From Neocallimastix lanati (nom. inval.) (lineage: Eukaryota; Neocallimastigomycota; Neocallimastigomycetes; Neocallimastigales; Neocallimastigaceae), in NCBI GenBank assembly GCA_016946835.1, contig JACVTC010000027.1:542501-552500 (forward strand): a stretch of 10,000 bases of DNA, in the 5' to 3' direction. Made by a program: the position numbers and the translations under genes. The notes below the pieces were generated by a model. It was not told the DNA's origin. It ran no database searches and saw nothing but the letters and a program-made list of their open reading frames with translations. Positions 1-7,171 of this stretch are shown here, piece by piece; within the stretch, counting starts at the first letter, position 1; each line of letters opens with the position of its first letter.

Positions 1-133
1 AAAAAATATATTTATAATTCTAACCTTCTGAGATTCAAGCCATAAGAATATCTGAACATTCCATGTAGATATGTTTGTGATTAAGACTCCGTTAATGTTT
101 CAGTAAGCTTTTCAAATAGTGTTCTAATCATTA
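1..133 (+). pseudogene. Possible decayed sequence upstream of the RPB2 fragment
   Basis: The frame of the RPB2 fragment is closed here by stops at 29-31, 53-55, 104-106 and 125-127, so the polymerase subunit does not continue intact to the left. Two short pieces look like what should precede the fragment. In the same frame, codons from about 68 to 91 read DMFVIKTP, reminiscent of the D-I-I-I-N-P element. In another frame, 99-116 reads FSKLFK, reminiscent of the helix that follows the conserved SRMTIG element. Their order is right and the frame changes between them, as expected after indels. The matches are short and weak, so this could be chance. Confidence 0.25.
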
Positions 134-145
134 TTGATATTGGTG

Positions 146-661
146 ATGGATCCTCAACGTTTTGGAACGTTTTTCGATGCATCCATTGAGAGCAATGATA
201 TCAAAAATTTTGAAGCTAACTACATTGATAGCGGTATTCCGATCATGGAAAAAATGGTGGATTCCATCACCGGTAAATTCATAGGAGAAGCCTTTGTTGG
301 AGTTTGCTATTACACAGCATTACAGCATCAAGTCGAAGAAAAAATGTTTTATCGTATTCTCGGAAATGTTAATGCAATAAGTAAACAGCCTACGGAAGGT
401 AAATCACAAAATGGTGGATTACGTATTGGAGAAATGGAAAGAGACGCATTAATAGCTCATAGGGCTAATGCCATCCTACAAGATATGTTTAAAAATAACA
501 CTGACCTTACAGAAATAAAATATTGTAATGTATGTCATTCATTAGGTACAAAAGATACTTGTTGTGATACATCAACAAAAACACTTTCAATATCAAATAG
601 TTTTAACATCATGAATTCCTACTTGGAGTCTATTGGTTTACATACTAAAATTTACGAATAA
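146..661 (+). pseudogene. C-terminal fragment of NCLDV-type RNA polymerase second-largest subunit (RPB2-like)
   Basis: This 171-codon frame from the ATG at 146 encodes the C-terminal end of an RPB2/beta-type RNA polymerase subunit, which helps form the active site and clamp. Residues 54-70 (CYYTALQHQVEEKMFYR) match the conserved block normally ending in V-D-D-K-x-H-A-R. Residues 80-106 carry the hallmark QPTEGKSQNGG followed by GEMERDALIAHR. A cysteine cluster (C127, C130, C139, C140) sits where the C-terminal zinc site belongs, but its spacing is unusual. The last 20 residues resemble the final helix of the family. Full-length relatives are roughly 1,100-1,250 residues, so about 85 % is missing. 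The open frame extends only to codon 128 upstream, with a TTG at 134; the ATG is simply the first one and not a genuine gene start. A hand count of 421-480 gives 42 % G+C, far above the spacer. It converges on the D5-like gene. Family assignment is firm; viral rather than cellular origin is inferred from the neighbouring D5 helicase and sequence divergence. Confidence 0.87.
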
Positions 662-668
662 ATAAAAC

Positions 669-688
669 TTTTATAATAAATTATAAAA
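669..688 (+). terminator. Hairpin just after the RPB2 fragment, possible 3'-end signal
   Basis: A perfect 8-bp stem (TTTTATAA / TTATAAAA) with a 4-base TAAA loop begins 8 bases after the stop codon, and AATAAA overlaps the stop itself. Some giant viruses use hairpins to set transcript 3' ends, so the position is suggestive. In DNA this A+T-rich an 8-bp stem is expected by chance about once every few hundred bases. Confidence 0.22.
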
Positions 689-1095
689 TTAAATAATTAT
701 ATTTTGAATTAAATAAAGCTTTAATTTAACTAAATAAATTTTTTAAAAATTTAAAAAAAAAAATATTTTATAAACTAAAAATTTTTAAAAAAAAAAAACA
801 TTACATTATTATTAACGATTCTAAATTTATATATATTTATTTATATAAACTGTATACTAAAAAAAATATATATATATTTATATATATTTATATTAATAAA
901 ATATTTCAAAAAGTTTTTAAAAATATGTATTATCATAATAAAATAAATATAAAATATAAATAAAAAAGAAAGTAAAATAAATTCATTTAATTTTTAAAAA
1001 AAATAATAATTCAAAATTTTATATAATATTAATTATAAAATATATAAATTAACTATATAAATTCAATGTATGATTTATTTATACAAAATTGAAAC

Positions 1096-1122
1096 AAAAA
1101 AAAAAATAATATTGTGTTTATT
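1096..1122 (-). terminator. AATAAA plus T-run downstream of the helicase gene
   Basis: On the minus strand the D5-like stop codon is followed by AATAAA (complement of 1117-1122) and then an 11-base T run (complement of 1096-1106). AATAAA is the eukaryotic poly(A) signal, and asfarvirus transcripts are known to end at runs of seven or more T. Either reading fits, but both elements are frequent by chance here. Confidence 0.25.
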
Positions 1123-1151
1123 TTAATTAATGAATGATTCAAAAAGTATTA

Positions 1152-2939
1152 TTAATTATTAAATCTATAACCAATGATAGATTCAACCATACGATTTGAA
1201 TCAGATGATGGTACATTTTTAATACGAATGCTATACTTTAACAAATCCATACGAAAATCTTCCAAGCTGTAATTAATTGAACGATTAGACACGTATTGCT
1301 TATACCATGCTTTATAGCGGGAATAGCACTCATCGATTGAAATAGCATAGTTATCATTTTCATCAGTTATATCTTTTTCTAGGAATCTGGCTATATGATC
1401 ACTACGCATAATAAATGACTTGGTAGCTTCAATGACCATTGAAGGAATTTCTAGGGTAGTGTAATCTTCCTGATAATTCTGAATCAGCAAATGGATAAGA
1501 GCCTCGGCATAAGCTTGAATTTTCGGTCCTTGCCATGTTGGATTGGCATGCTTTACAGAAGGATTGTTGATGTTTTGAGTGGAAGTTAGAATGGAAATAT
1601 TCATTTTATTGACAAATCGTTGAGTAAATGGAATCACCAAAATACGATCAATTAATGCGTTATCCAAGTTTGAAATGGTCAATTTATCATTGGTATTGAT
1701 AATCGGTAATAGATCCACATACACGGTTTGAAGATCCTTGTATAAAGATCTGGATTTAATGTAGCCAACATTACCGGTAATGGCCTTTGTGTCACCAGTA
1801 ATATTAATCGAGCGACCGTCAGGTTCCTCGCATATGGCGACTCTTGAGTTATTAAGGTCTATCATATGTGGACTCGGTTTATCGGCGGTTACCGACTTTC
1901 CTAAAAATAAGGAAACATTTGGAGTGGCAGCATAATCCCCTAAAGCAAGACGTAGCATGTTCGTGAAGGTGGTTTTCCCATTTCGACCCGAGCCAATAAA
2001 AAATACAATCGAACGTAACTTATTACCTAAGGTAAGCGTCGAAGCTAAAATCTTCACCACATATTTAATCAACTCATCCTCTACAAAAATATCTTTAAGA
2101 AATTGTTTGACCTCTGCTATCTTACCCCTGTGCTCGCTGTAGTACTTGTAATTGGTTGATTTCAAACAGAAATCGCTTGGGCGACCAGGACGTGATGCTT
2201 TCTTATTGAAGTCGTAGACGCAATCTTCGAATCTTAGAACGTAGTTTTTATCCATTCGATAAATAAAATTTTCGGTGTAGAAGAATGTTTCGAATTGATC
2301 CAAGTTGTTATGAGTAATACTGTTTTTGTTCAAAAACGATAATATTTTATTGGTAAGTCCTTCGAGTGAGTAGTGGTATTCCAAGCAGAGCTCTTTTAAT
2401 TCATTCACTAAGTGAAGATTGACTTCTTTAGCGAGATTGTAAATACTTAGCTTTTCCCATCCGTTACGTGCATACGAAAACTTATACCATTCGTTATCAC
2501 TGAATACCAGATAACCAAGATTTAGAACGATAAATATTTTGGAAATAATTTTGCTATTTATTACAGCTTTACTGAAGTACTTTTTAATCGTCATTAATCT
2601 TGCCATATTAACTACACGTTCCCCATACTCATCAATGCAGCTGTAAATAATATCAATAATATCCGTCTTTATTCGTTTATTTTTTGAATTATCATTCCCA
2701 TCGATATTTATATTACCAAGTTTCTCATTTATTTCGTTTATTTTGTTTTCTTTTATTTCACCATCAATACTATTATCTTCATCCGATGTTCTTATATTAT
2801 TTTCTTCGAAATATTTATTCAATAGTTTGTACGATTTAGTTTGTTTACTTTCATCGTATTTCAAAAGTACAATTAAGAAATAAATTATCGGATGATGGTT
2901 ATTTATAACTTCTTTCTTTTTTTCTTCTGAAGAAACCAT
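1152..2939 (-). CDS. D5-like superfamily 3 helicase (NCLDV replication), primase domain absent
   Basis: This 595-aa protein is a hexameric SF3 DNA helicase of the poxvirus D5 / asfarvirus C962R type, an ATPase that unwinds viral DNA at replication forks. Residues 165-300 resemble the D5 N-terminal-like domain, including the block YDFNKKASRPGRPSDF (242-257). The SF3 core follows: Walker A GSGRNGKTT (316-324), Walker B VAICEEP (367-373), motif C LPIINTND (411-418) and the arginine-finger block NALIDRILVIPF (427-438). Residues 515-548 (ARFLEKDI onward) match the C-terminal region of the family. All catalytic motifs are intact. Complete relatives are about 780-960 residues with an N-terminal archaeo-eukaryotic primase domain; none is visible here, and 2940-3598 upstream holds no trace of one. 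Residues 1-95 are Lys/Asn/Glu-rich low complexity and much poorer in G+C (20 % at 2701-2760 versus 45 % at 1801-1860). The ATG at 2939 is the first in frame, though the true start could lie downstream of the low-complexity part. It may be a helicase-only fragment that stayed open. Family call very secure. Confidence 0.95.
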   Translation of the reverse strand: MVSSEEKKKEVINNHHPIIYFLIVLLKYDESKQTKSYKLLNKYFEENNIRTSDEDNSIDGEIKENKINEINEKLGNINIDGNDNSKNKRIKTDIIDIIYSCIDEYGERVVNMARLMTIKKYFSKAVINSKIISKIFIVLNLGYLVFSDNEWYKFSYARNGWEKLSIYNLAKEVNLHLVNELKELCLEYHYSLEGLTNKILSFLNKNSITHNNLDQFETFFYTENFIYRMDKNYVLRFEDCVYDFNKKASRPGRPSDFCLKSTNYKYYSEHRGKIAEVKQFLKDIFVEDELIKYVVKILASTLTLGNKLRSIVFFIGSGRNGKTTFTNMLRLALGDYAATPNVSLFLGKSVTADKPSPHMIDLNNSRVAICEEPDGRSINITGDTKAITGNVGYIKSRSLYKDLQTVYVDLLPIINTNDKLTISNLDNALIDRILVIPFTQRFVNKMNISILTSTQNINNPSVKHANPTWQGPKIQAYAEALIHLLIQNYQEDYTTLEIPSMVIEATKSFIMRSDHIARFLEKDITDENDNYAISIDECYSRYKAWYKQYVSNRSINYSLEDFRMDLLKYSIRIKNVPSSDSNRMVESIIGYRFNN

Positions 2940-3598
2940 TAATATAAAATTTATATATTTAATGTTATATATGTATCTATTATTTTATAATTTAATTTTC
3001 ATTTTAAAAAAAAAATAATATTTATTCAATTAAATTGCTAGTTATTAAATTTGTCTGTTTTAAAATTATTATTGAAATATTTACTTGTAATATTATTAAA
3101 TATACTTTTAAAAATTAAAAGAACATTCAATAAAAATCAACAAGGATTAAAAATAATAATTAATTAATATTTCAAATAAAGAAGTATATGTATATAAAAT
3201 AAATAATAATAAAACGTAAAAAAAAAAAAAAAAACAAATTTATTAATAATAACAATTATAATAAATAAAACAAATAAAATTACACCAAATTAAATTAAAT
3301 GTAATTAATAATTTTACTTTTAATTTTTATTTATTTTTTAATTTTTATGGTTATTATTTCAGGAATATCAATAAAAATTTTCAATGAATTCAACTATTTT
3401 ACATCAATTATTTTATTTACATTATTTTATTATATAATTATTAACTATTATTATTAATCTATATTTTTTATATATTTCATAATAATATAGTTTAAATTTC
3501 TAATTAAATAACAAATTAAAGTATTCAATAATGATTGTAACAAATAAAGAATTATAAAGTTATTTAATCCATCTTAACGTTTCAAAGCTAATTAAATA
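2940..3598. other. Gene-free spacer upstream of the helicase
   Basis: This 659-bp stretch is about 90 % A+T and lies between two minus-strand genes, so it should contain the helicase promoter if one exists. It includes a 17-base A run (3218-3234) and no ORF of note. No primase-like remnant was seen on the minus strand. A TTTCAG at 3357-3362, preceded by a T-rich tract, resembles a splice acceptor but has no exon to serve. Confidence 0.65.
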
Positions 3599-4189
3599 TT
3601 AACAAAAATTATATTTATTTCTGATTTTTTTAGTAATGATACTTTCATCCACTTTGATATTGTCGTAAAGAACTTCAATTATTTTACGTTTTAAATACTT
3701 ATTTTCTTCTGCATAGGTAATCACATATTCTTTACCATCAATAACTAAAGGAAATATAAAGAAATGAAAATGGGCATCGATTTCTCTGGATTTGATATCT
3801 TCAATTTTCACCTCATTATAAGAAATTTCCAGTGCAGAAGAAATATTTGGTGAAAATATTACAGGAATATCATCGAATTTTTCTTTTTTTGTATCATTGT
3901 TTTTCAAAGCGGGTTTGAAGCAAAAGGCGTTATTTAGCTGAGCACTGATTTTGGGTTTTATAGTCTTTATAATTTCAGGTGGTATTCTTTCATTATTGGA
4001 TTCACAAAGTAACTTTTGCATTAGTTCGATGGTTTTTGTTAATTTTTTATTCGTAAAGGTTTTATCCTTTTCATTTATTTCAGTTTGTTGTGCAATAGTA
4101 TTAAGAACGATTTCGAAAGAATCAGCAATGACCGTACGACGAATTTCGTCATATCTCTTTTTTGATAAATCGTTGACAACTTCAGACAT
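3599..4189 (-). CDS. Hypothetical protein, 196 aa, probably virus-derived
   Basis: I do not recognise this protein. It starts at an ATG preceded by ATAAAAG and runs 196 codons without interruption in DNA where stops are frequent, which argues for a real or recently real gene. Residues 1-65 look helical and charged. Residues 66-105 form a Pro/Lys/Asn-rich linker (IPPEIIKTIKPK, then KNNDTKKEK). Residues 107-160 look beta-rich, with a distinctive AHFHFFIFPLVIDGKEYVI segment (139-157). The C-terminus is lysine-rich and ends in NKYNFC. There is no signal peptide, membrane segment or zinc motif. It is on the helicase strand, 659 bp upstream of it, so not a tight operon. G+C is clearly above the spacer, closer to the viral genes than to the 145-aa ORF on its right. 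A viral origin is inferred from location and composition only. Confidence 0.6.
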   Translation of the reverse strand: MSEVVNDLSKKRYDEIRRTVIADSFEIVLNTIAQQTEINEKDKTFTNKKLTKTIELMQKLLCESNNERIPPEIIKTIKPKISAQLNNAFCFKPALKNNDTKKEKFDDIPVIFSPNISSALEISYNEVKIEDIKSREIDAHFHFFIFPLVIDGKEYVITYAEENKYLKRKIIEVLYDNIKVDESIITKKIRNKYNFC

Positions 4190-4602
4190 CTTTTATTAGT
4201 TTTGAATAAATAAATATTTAAATATTTTATAAATTTAATTTAAAAAATAAATAAATCATTTGTTTAAATAAAAATTGAATTATCGATTGTTACTTTAAAT
4301 AACAATAACAATAATTAAATATTTAAATTTTAAAAGTCTAATACTAATTGTTTTAATTTTATTAATTTTCAGAGTATATACTTACCAAAATGAATCGATT
4401 TATTATTGAAATAAATAAAAAAATTAAAGAATATAATTTAAAGAAAGCACTATAGATTTAATTTAAACATATATTACAAGTTATTTATTAATGAAAAAAT
4501 CATTAAGAAAGCCATCATTCATGTGACTTAATTATAGAAAATACTTTTTTTCTAATAAGTTGGAATAATAATAAATGGTAATAAATAGATAAATAAAGGA
4601 AA
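4190..4602. other. Spacer between divergent genes, with a candidate splice acceptor
   Basis: This A+T-rich 413-bp region divides the minus-strand 196-aa gene from the plus-strand ORFs, so promoters for both could lie here. TACTAAT (4342-4348) followed 24 bases later by TTTTCAG (4366-4372) has the spacing of a spliceosomal branch point and 3' splice site. Next comes a 21-codon frame from the ATG at 4390 to TAG at 4453-4455. No donor site or upstream exon could be assigned. Confidence 0.4.
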
Positions 4603-4701
4603 ATGATTAAATTCGTATTATTAAATGGTAATAATAATATTGTATTTAAATTTAGAGATACTTATACAAATGATTTTTATTTAAAAACTTCACCAATTTA
4701 A
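4603..4701 (+). CDS. Small ORF, 32 aa, in frame with the next gene
   Basis: The frame begins MIKFVLLNGNNN, is 32 codons long and ends at TAA 4699-4701. It lies in the same frame as the 145-aa ORF starting at 4720, with only that stop and six codons between them. The two ATGs share the identical 11-base context AAGGAAAATGA (4596-4606 and 4713-4723). It may be an upstream ORF, or the true N-terminus of the 145-aa protein cut off by a nonsense mutation. No homology was recognised, and an ORF this short could arise by chance. Confidence 0.25.
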   Translation: MIKFVLLNGNNNIVFKFRDTYTNDFYLKTSPI

Positions 4702-4719
4702 AATTTAATACGAAGGAAA

Positions 4720-5157
4720 ATGACAGAAAAAAATCAATTACTTACTCTTCAATTACTGAAAAATGGATTCATTGACAAACAAAATTTATTTAAAAAAATA
4801 CAACAAAAATTAAAAACTCCAGCTCCTAGTAAATATGTTAATCCAAATCTCATAAATGATTTTGTCGATTTTTTAATAAAACATATATTTGAAGAAAACA
4901 TAATTAAAGAAACAGAAGAATTTATTCAAACAATAAACATCCCTTTATTATATTCGATTTATGTAATTAAAAGTAAAGTCAATCCAAATTTTGATATCAG
5001 CAATATTGACGACAAAAAGTTTAAGGAAAATATTGAGGAGATATTTAATAATATAAATCCATCATTTAATAAAAATTATAAAAATCATTATTTTGATATC
5101 TACAGATATTTATTATTGTATAATAAAATTTTGACAGATACTTATAATACGAAATAA
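4720..5157 (+). CDS. Hypothetical protein, 145 aa
   Basis: I do not recognise this protein. It is predicted to be largely helical and is rich in Lys, Asn, Ile and Phe. Visible segments are an N-terminal helix (5-32), a proline break (TPAPSKYVNPN, 33-43), two amphipathic helices (44-70 and 74-86), an acidic linker (90-108) and a tyrosine-rich C-terminal helix (118-137). It has no cysteine, no signal peptide and no known motif. G+C is low (11 of 60 bases at 4861-4920), nearer the spacer than the helicase core, so it may be host-like, long resident, or an A+T-rich viral gene. It starts 18 bases after the stop of the 32-codon ORF and precedes the 96-codon ORF by 147 bp on the same strand. A 145-codon open frame here is unlikely by chance, but coding status is not certain. 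Confidence 0.5.
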   Translation: MTEKNQLLTLQLLKNGFIDKQNLFKKIQQKLKTPAPSKYVNPNLINDFVDFLIKHIFEENIIKETEEFIQTINIPLLYSIYVIKSKVNPNFDISNIDDKKFKENIEEIFNNINPSFNKNYKNHYFDIYRYLLLYNKILTDTYNTK

Positions 5158-5304
5158 TTGAAATATTCATAGTTAGAAATTACTAATACCTTTATTAATA
5201 AATCACAAATTCAAATTTGATAAAGATATTACATTTTTTTTTTAAAATGAATGGTGATAATTTAATGATATAATTTTTTATAAATAATATTCAAAAAAAG
5301 TAAT

Positions 5305-5595
5305 ATGCCATTTAAAGCATTTATTTATAATTGGGAATTATTAATTCATAATAATCGACCTATTATTATAGGATTTGGTTATAATATTGATAATATTAAA
5401 TTGTCGATAGTAGTAGATGATTTTCCTTTACATAAATATTCTCAATCGGTTAATAAGAACTATGACAGCGATCCTTTCAATAGAGAAACTCCACAAAAAT
5501 TATCAAAGTATTTATTAAGAAAATATCTTGAGGGTAAAAAGCAAGTTTACAAAATTAAATTTTCGAATTACCAGAGCTACGAAAATTACCAATAG
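5305..5595 (+). CDS. 96-aa ORF, possible N-terminal fragment of viral family B DNA polymerase
   Basis: The ORF starts at the ATG following an in-frame TAA at 5281-5283 and ends at TAG 5593-5595. Residues 3-25 (FKAFIYNWELL, then RPIIIGFGY) and 32-42 (KLSIVVDDFPL) resemble the opening beta-strands of NCLDV family B DNA polymerases, where a trp-containing strand is followed by a G-x-x strand and a strand ending near F-x-P-Y-x-Y. Residues 60-88 (ETPQKLSKYLLRKYL and the VYKIKF strand) resemble the next helix and strand of that N-terminal domain. Full-length enzymes exceed 900 residues, so nearly everything would be missing, including the exonuclease and polymerase motifs. No continuation is evident in any frame after 5595. 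The match is one of pattern only, without catalytic residues, so the call is tentative; otherwise it is a hypothetical protein. Hand-counted G+C at 5521-5580 is 28 %. Confidence 0.4.
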   Translation: MPFKAFIYNWELLIHNNRPIIIGFGYNIDNIKLSIVVDDFPLHKYSQSVNKNYDSDPFNRETPQKLSKYLLRKYLEGKKQVYKIKFSNYQSYENYQ

Positions 5596-6067
5596 TTTGA
5601 TCTGTAATTCGGTAGTTAAGTTCATAGATAATTCAATACATTACTATTCAATATTTTGAAATTATTTTATATATTGTAATACGGTAATTAGTAATAAAAA
5701 ATATAGTTAATAAATATATTTTAAATAATAAAGTAATAGCAATAATAATTATGATTTATAATTATATACTAATATTATACTTTTAATATTATTTATACTA
5801 TCATTTAATAGTATATAAATGATTTTTAATAACATGAAAAATATTATTTTAATAATATTCTTCATATAACAATGGAATATTTTCTTCATATTGCAAAAGA
5901 AGTATAAACTTTTTAAAATAATATTTTTTTGATATGATATATTTTTAAACATTTTATTAATAATGTTAAAACAACTAAAGTAATTAACAATATAGATGTA
6001 TATATAATATATATAATAATAGTATTAATAATTATTTATTGAATTTGTTAACAATTTCTATATGCTT

Positions 6068-6089
6068 AAAAAAAAAAAAAAAAAAAAAA
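6068..6089 (+). repeat. Oligo-A tract, 22 bases
   Basis: An uninterrupted run of 22 A on the plus strand. Runs of this size recur in the window (17 at 3218-3234, 19 at 6445-6463, 13 at 9682-9694). They are typical of A+T-extreme eukaryotic spacer DNA. No target-site duplication marking a retroposon tail was seen. Confidence 0.9.
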
Positions 6090-6444
6090 CAAGCAATAAA
6101 ATAAAAGAAAAGCAAGTTATGGCATAAAAGATGTTAAATTCTAAAGTTTATCTCTATAAAGATTTGCAATTTTATTATATTAAATAGTACCTATTAATTA
6201 ATGAATTCAAAAATTTTAATCTTTAATTCCTTTTCATTCATTTTTCTTTTTACTATTTATGGTATAATGAAAAAAAAAATTGATTTTGAATTTTTAAATT
6301 GGACTTCACAACTAATTAAATATTTCTAAATTTATTACTAATAGTAAGCTCGGATATTTCAAACATATATATATACAAAATATTGTTATTTAACAAATAA
6401 TAGGCTAATATCAAACTTATAATAAAATTAATAAAAATAAGGAT

Positions 6445-6463
6445 AAAAAAAAAAAAAAAAAAA
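6445..6463 (+). repeat. Oligo-A tract, 19 bases, with flanking AAAT repeats
   Basis: A run of 19 A is followed directly by short AAAT tetranucleotide repeats to about 6487. It is low-complexity spacer DNA with no adjacent coding sequence. Confidence 0.85.
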
Positions 6464-6948
6464 TAAATAAATATAAATAAATAAATATTCTAACCTTTAA
6501 ATATCGATATATTATATGTAATTTATTTTTTTACTCCGTAATAATTTAATAATCATTAACAATTTATTTTTTTAATTATATTAAATAAAAATTAAGTGAC
6601 GCATAAAATATATTGTACAACTGATATAAAATGAAATATTCAAACCTTAATTAATATAAAATTAGTTTTATTATTCAAACATAAATTAATGACATAAATC
6701 AAATTTAAATCTAATGATTTTACAACAATTTCAATATGTGGCTTGATTTTATATATTAATTATATATTTAATTAATAATAAATTTTATAGCATAAATCAA
6801 TGTTTTAATTATATTCTTATCATTTTATATTTATATTTATATAGTTATTAAATATTTCCTTAAATAATAATTATTAATAGTTTATTCTAATCACAGGAAC
6901 AATTAATTAAATAGTTAATTATAACTAAATAACATAAAAATAAAGCAT

Positions 6949-6966
6949 TTCTCTGAATTAAGAGAA
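6949..6966 (+). repeat. Short inverted repeat in a G+C-richer patch
   Basis: Arms TTCTCT and AGAGAA pair around a 6-base GAATTA loop. Directly after it comes the window's most G+C-rich spacer segment (about 6967-6990, containing AGCTGAGCT and GTCGTCGTTG). It may mark the remnant of a mobile element or an RNA, but nothing identifies it. Confidence 0.3.
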
Positions 6967-7150
6967 TAGCTGAGCTGTAGTCGTCGTTGTTAAGTAAAAG
7001 TTAAGATTAAAAGTTATATTATGTTAAGTTAGTTTGTAATTAAAAGAATAAGAAAGTTGTTAAATAGTCTTTTTAAATATATGTAGTTTCTATATAAAAT
7101 TAAATAAATAAATAAATAATAAATTAATAAATTTAATAAATAAATCCCAA

Positions 7151-7171
7151 CAAAAGTACATCGAACTTTTG
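7151..7171 (+). repeat. Hairpin with 7-bp stem and 7-base loop
   Basis: CAAAAGT pairs with ACTTTTG around the loop ACATCGA. Both arms contain G/C pairs, which makes this rarer here than an all-A/T hairpin. It lies about 180 bp after the G+C-richer patch near 6970. Function unknown. Confidence 0.35.

Larger units (their letters stand above)
662..1151. other. Gene-free spacer between convergent genes
   Basis: This 490-bp spacer separates the RPB2 fragment from the convergent D5-like gene. A hand count of 841-900 gives 3 G or C in 60 bases. It holds TA microsatellite stretches (about 866-895) and short A and T runs. Stops are frequent in every frame, and no ORF, RNA gene or decayed coding sequence was seen. 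Confidence 0.7.

Noticed and set aside
1957-2142. 61-codon ORF on the plus strand
   Set aside because: It is antisense to the helicase core, whose motifs fix the minus strand as coding.
146-2939. Cytoplasmic linear (killer-type) plasmid as the source
   Set aside because: Those plasmids carry RNA polymerase genes but a superfamily 2 type helicase; a D5-type SF3 helicase points to NCLDV.
3951-4199. 82-codon ORF on the plus strand
   Set aside because: It is antisense to the 196-codon minus-strand frame. Its Ser/Phe/Val-rich, membrane-like translation is the usual complement of a Lys/Asn/Glu-rich protein.
5749-5952. 67-codon ORF on the minus strand
   Set aside because: Composed almost only of Ile, Lys, Asn, Leu, Phe and Tyr, with spacer-level G+C, and it overlaps a palindrome. 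Expected by chance in this composition.
6267-6329. 20-codon ORF beginning MKKKIDFEF
   Set aside because: Too short, no recognised homology, isolated in spacer DNA.
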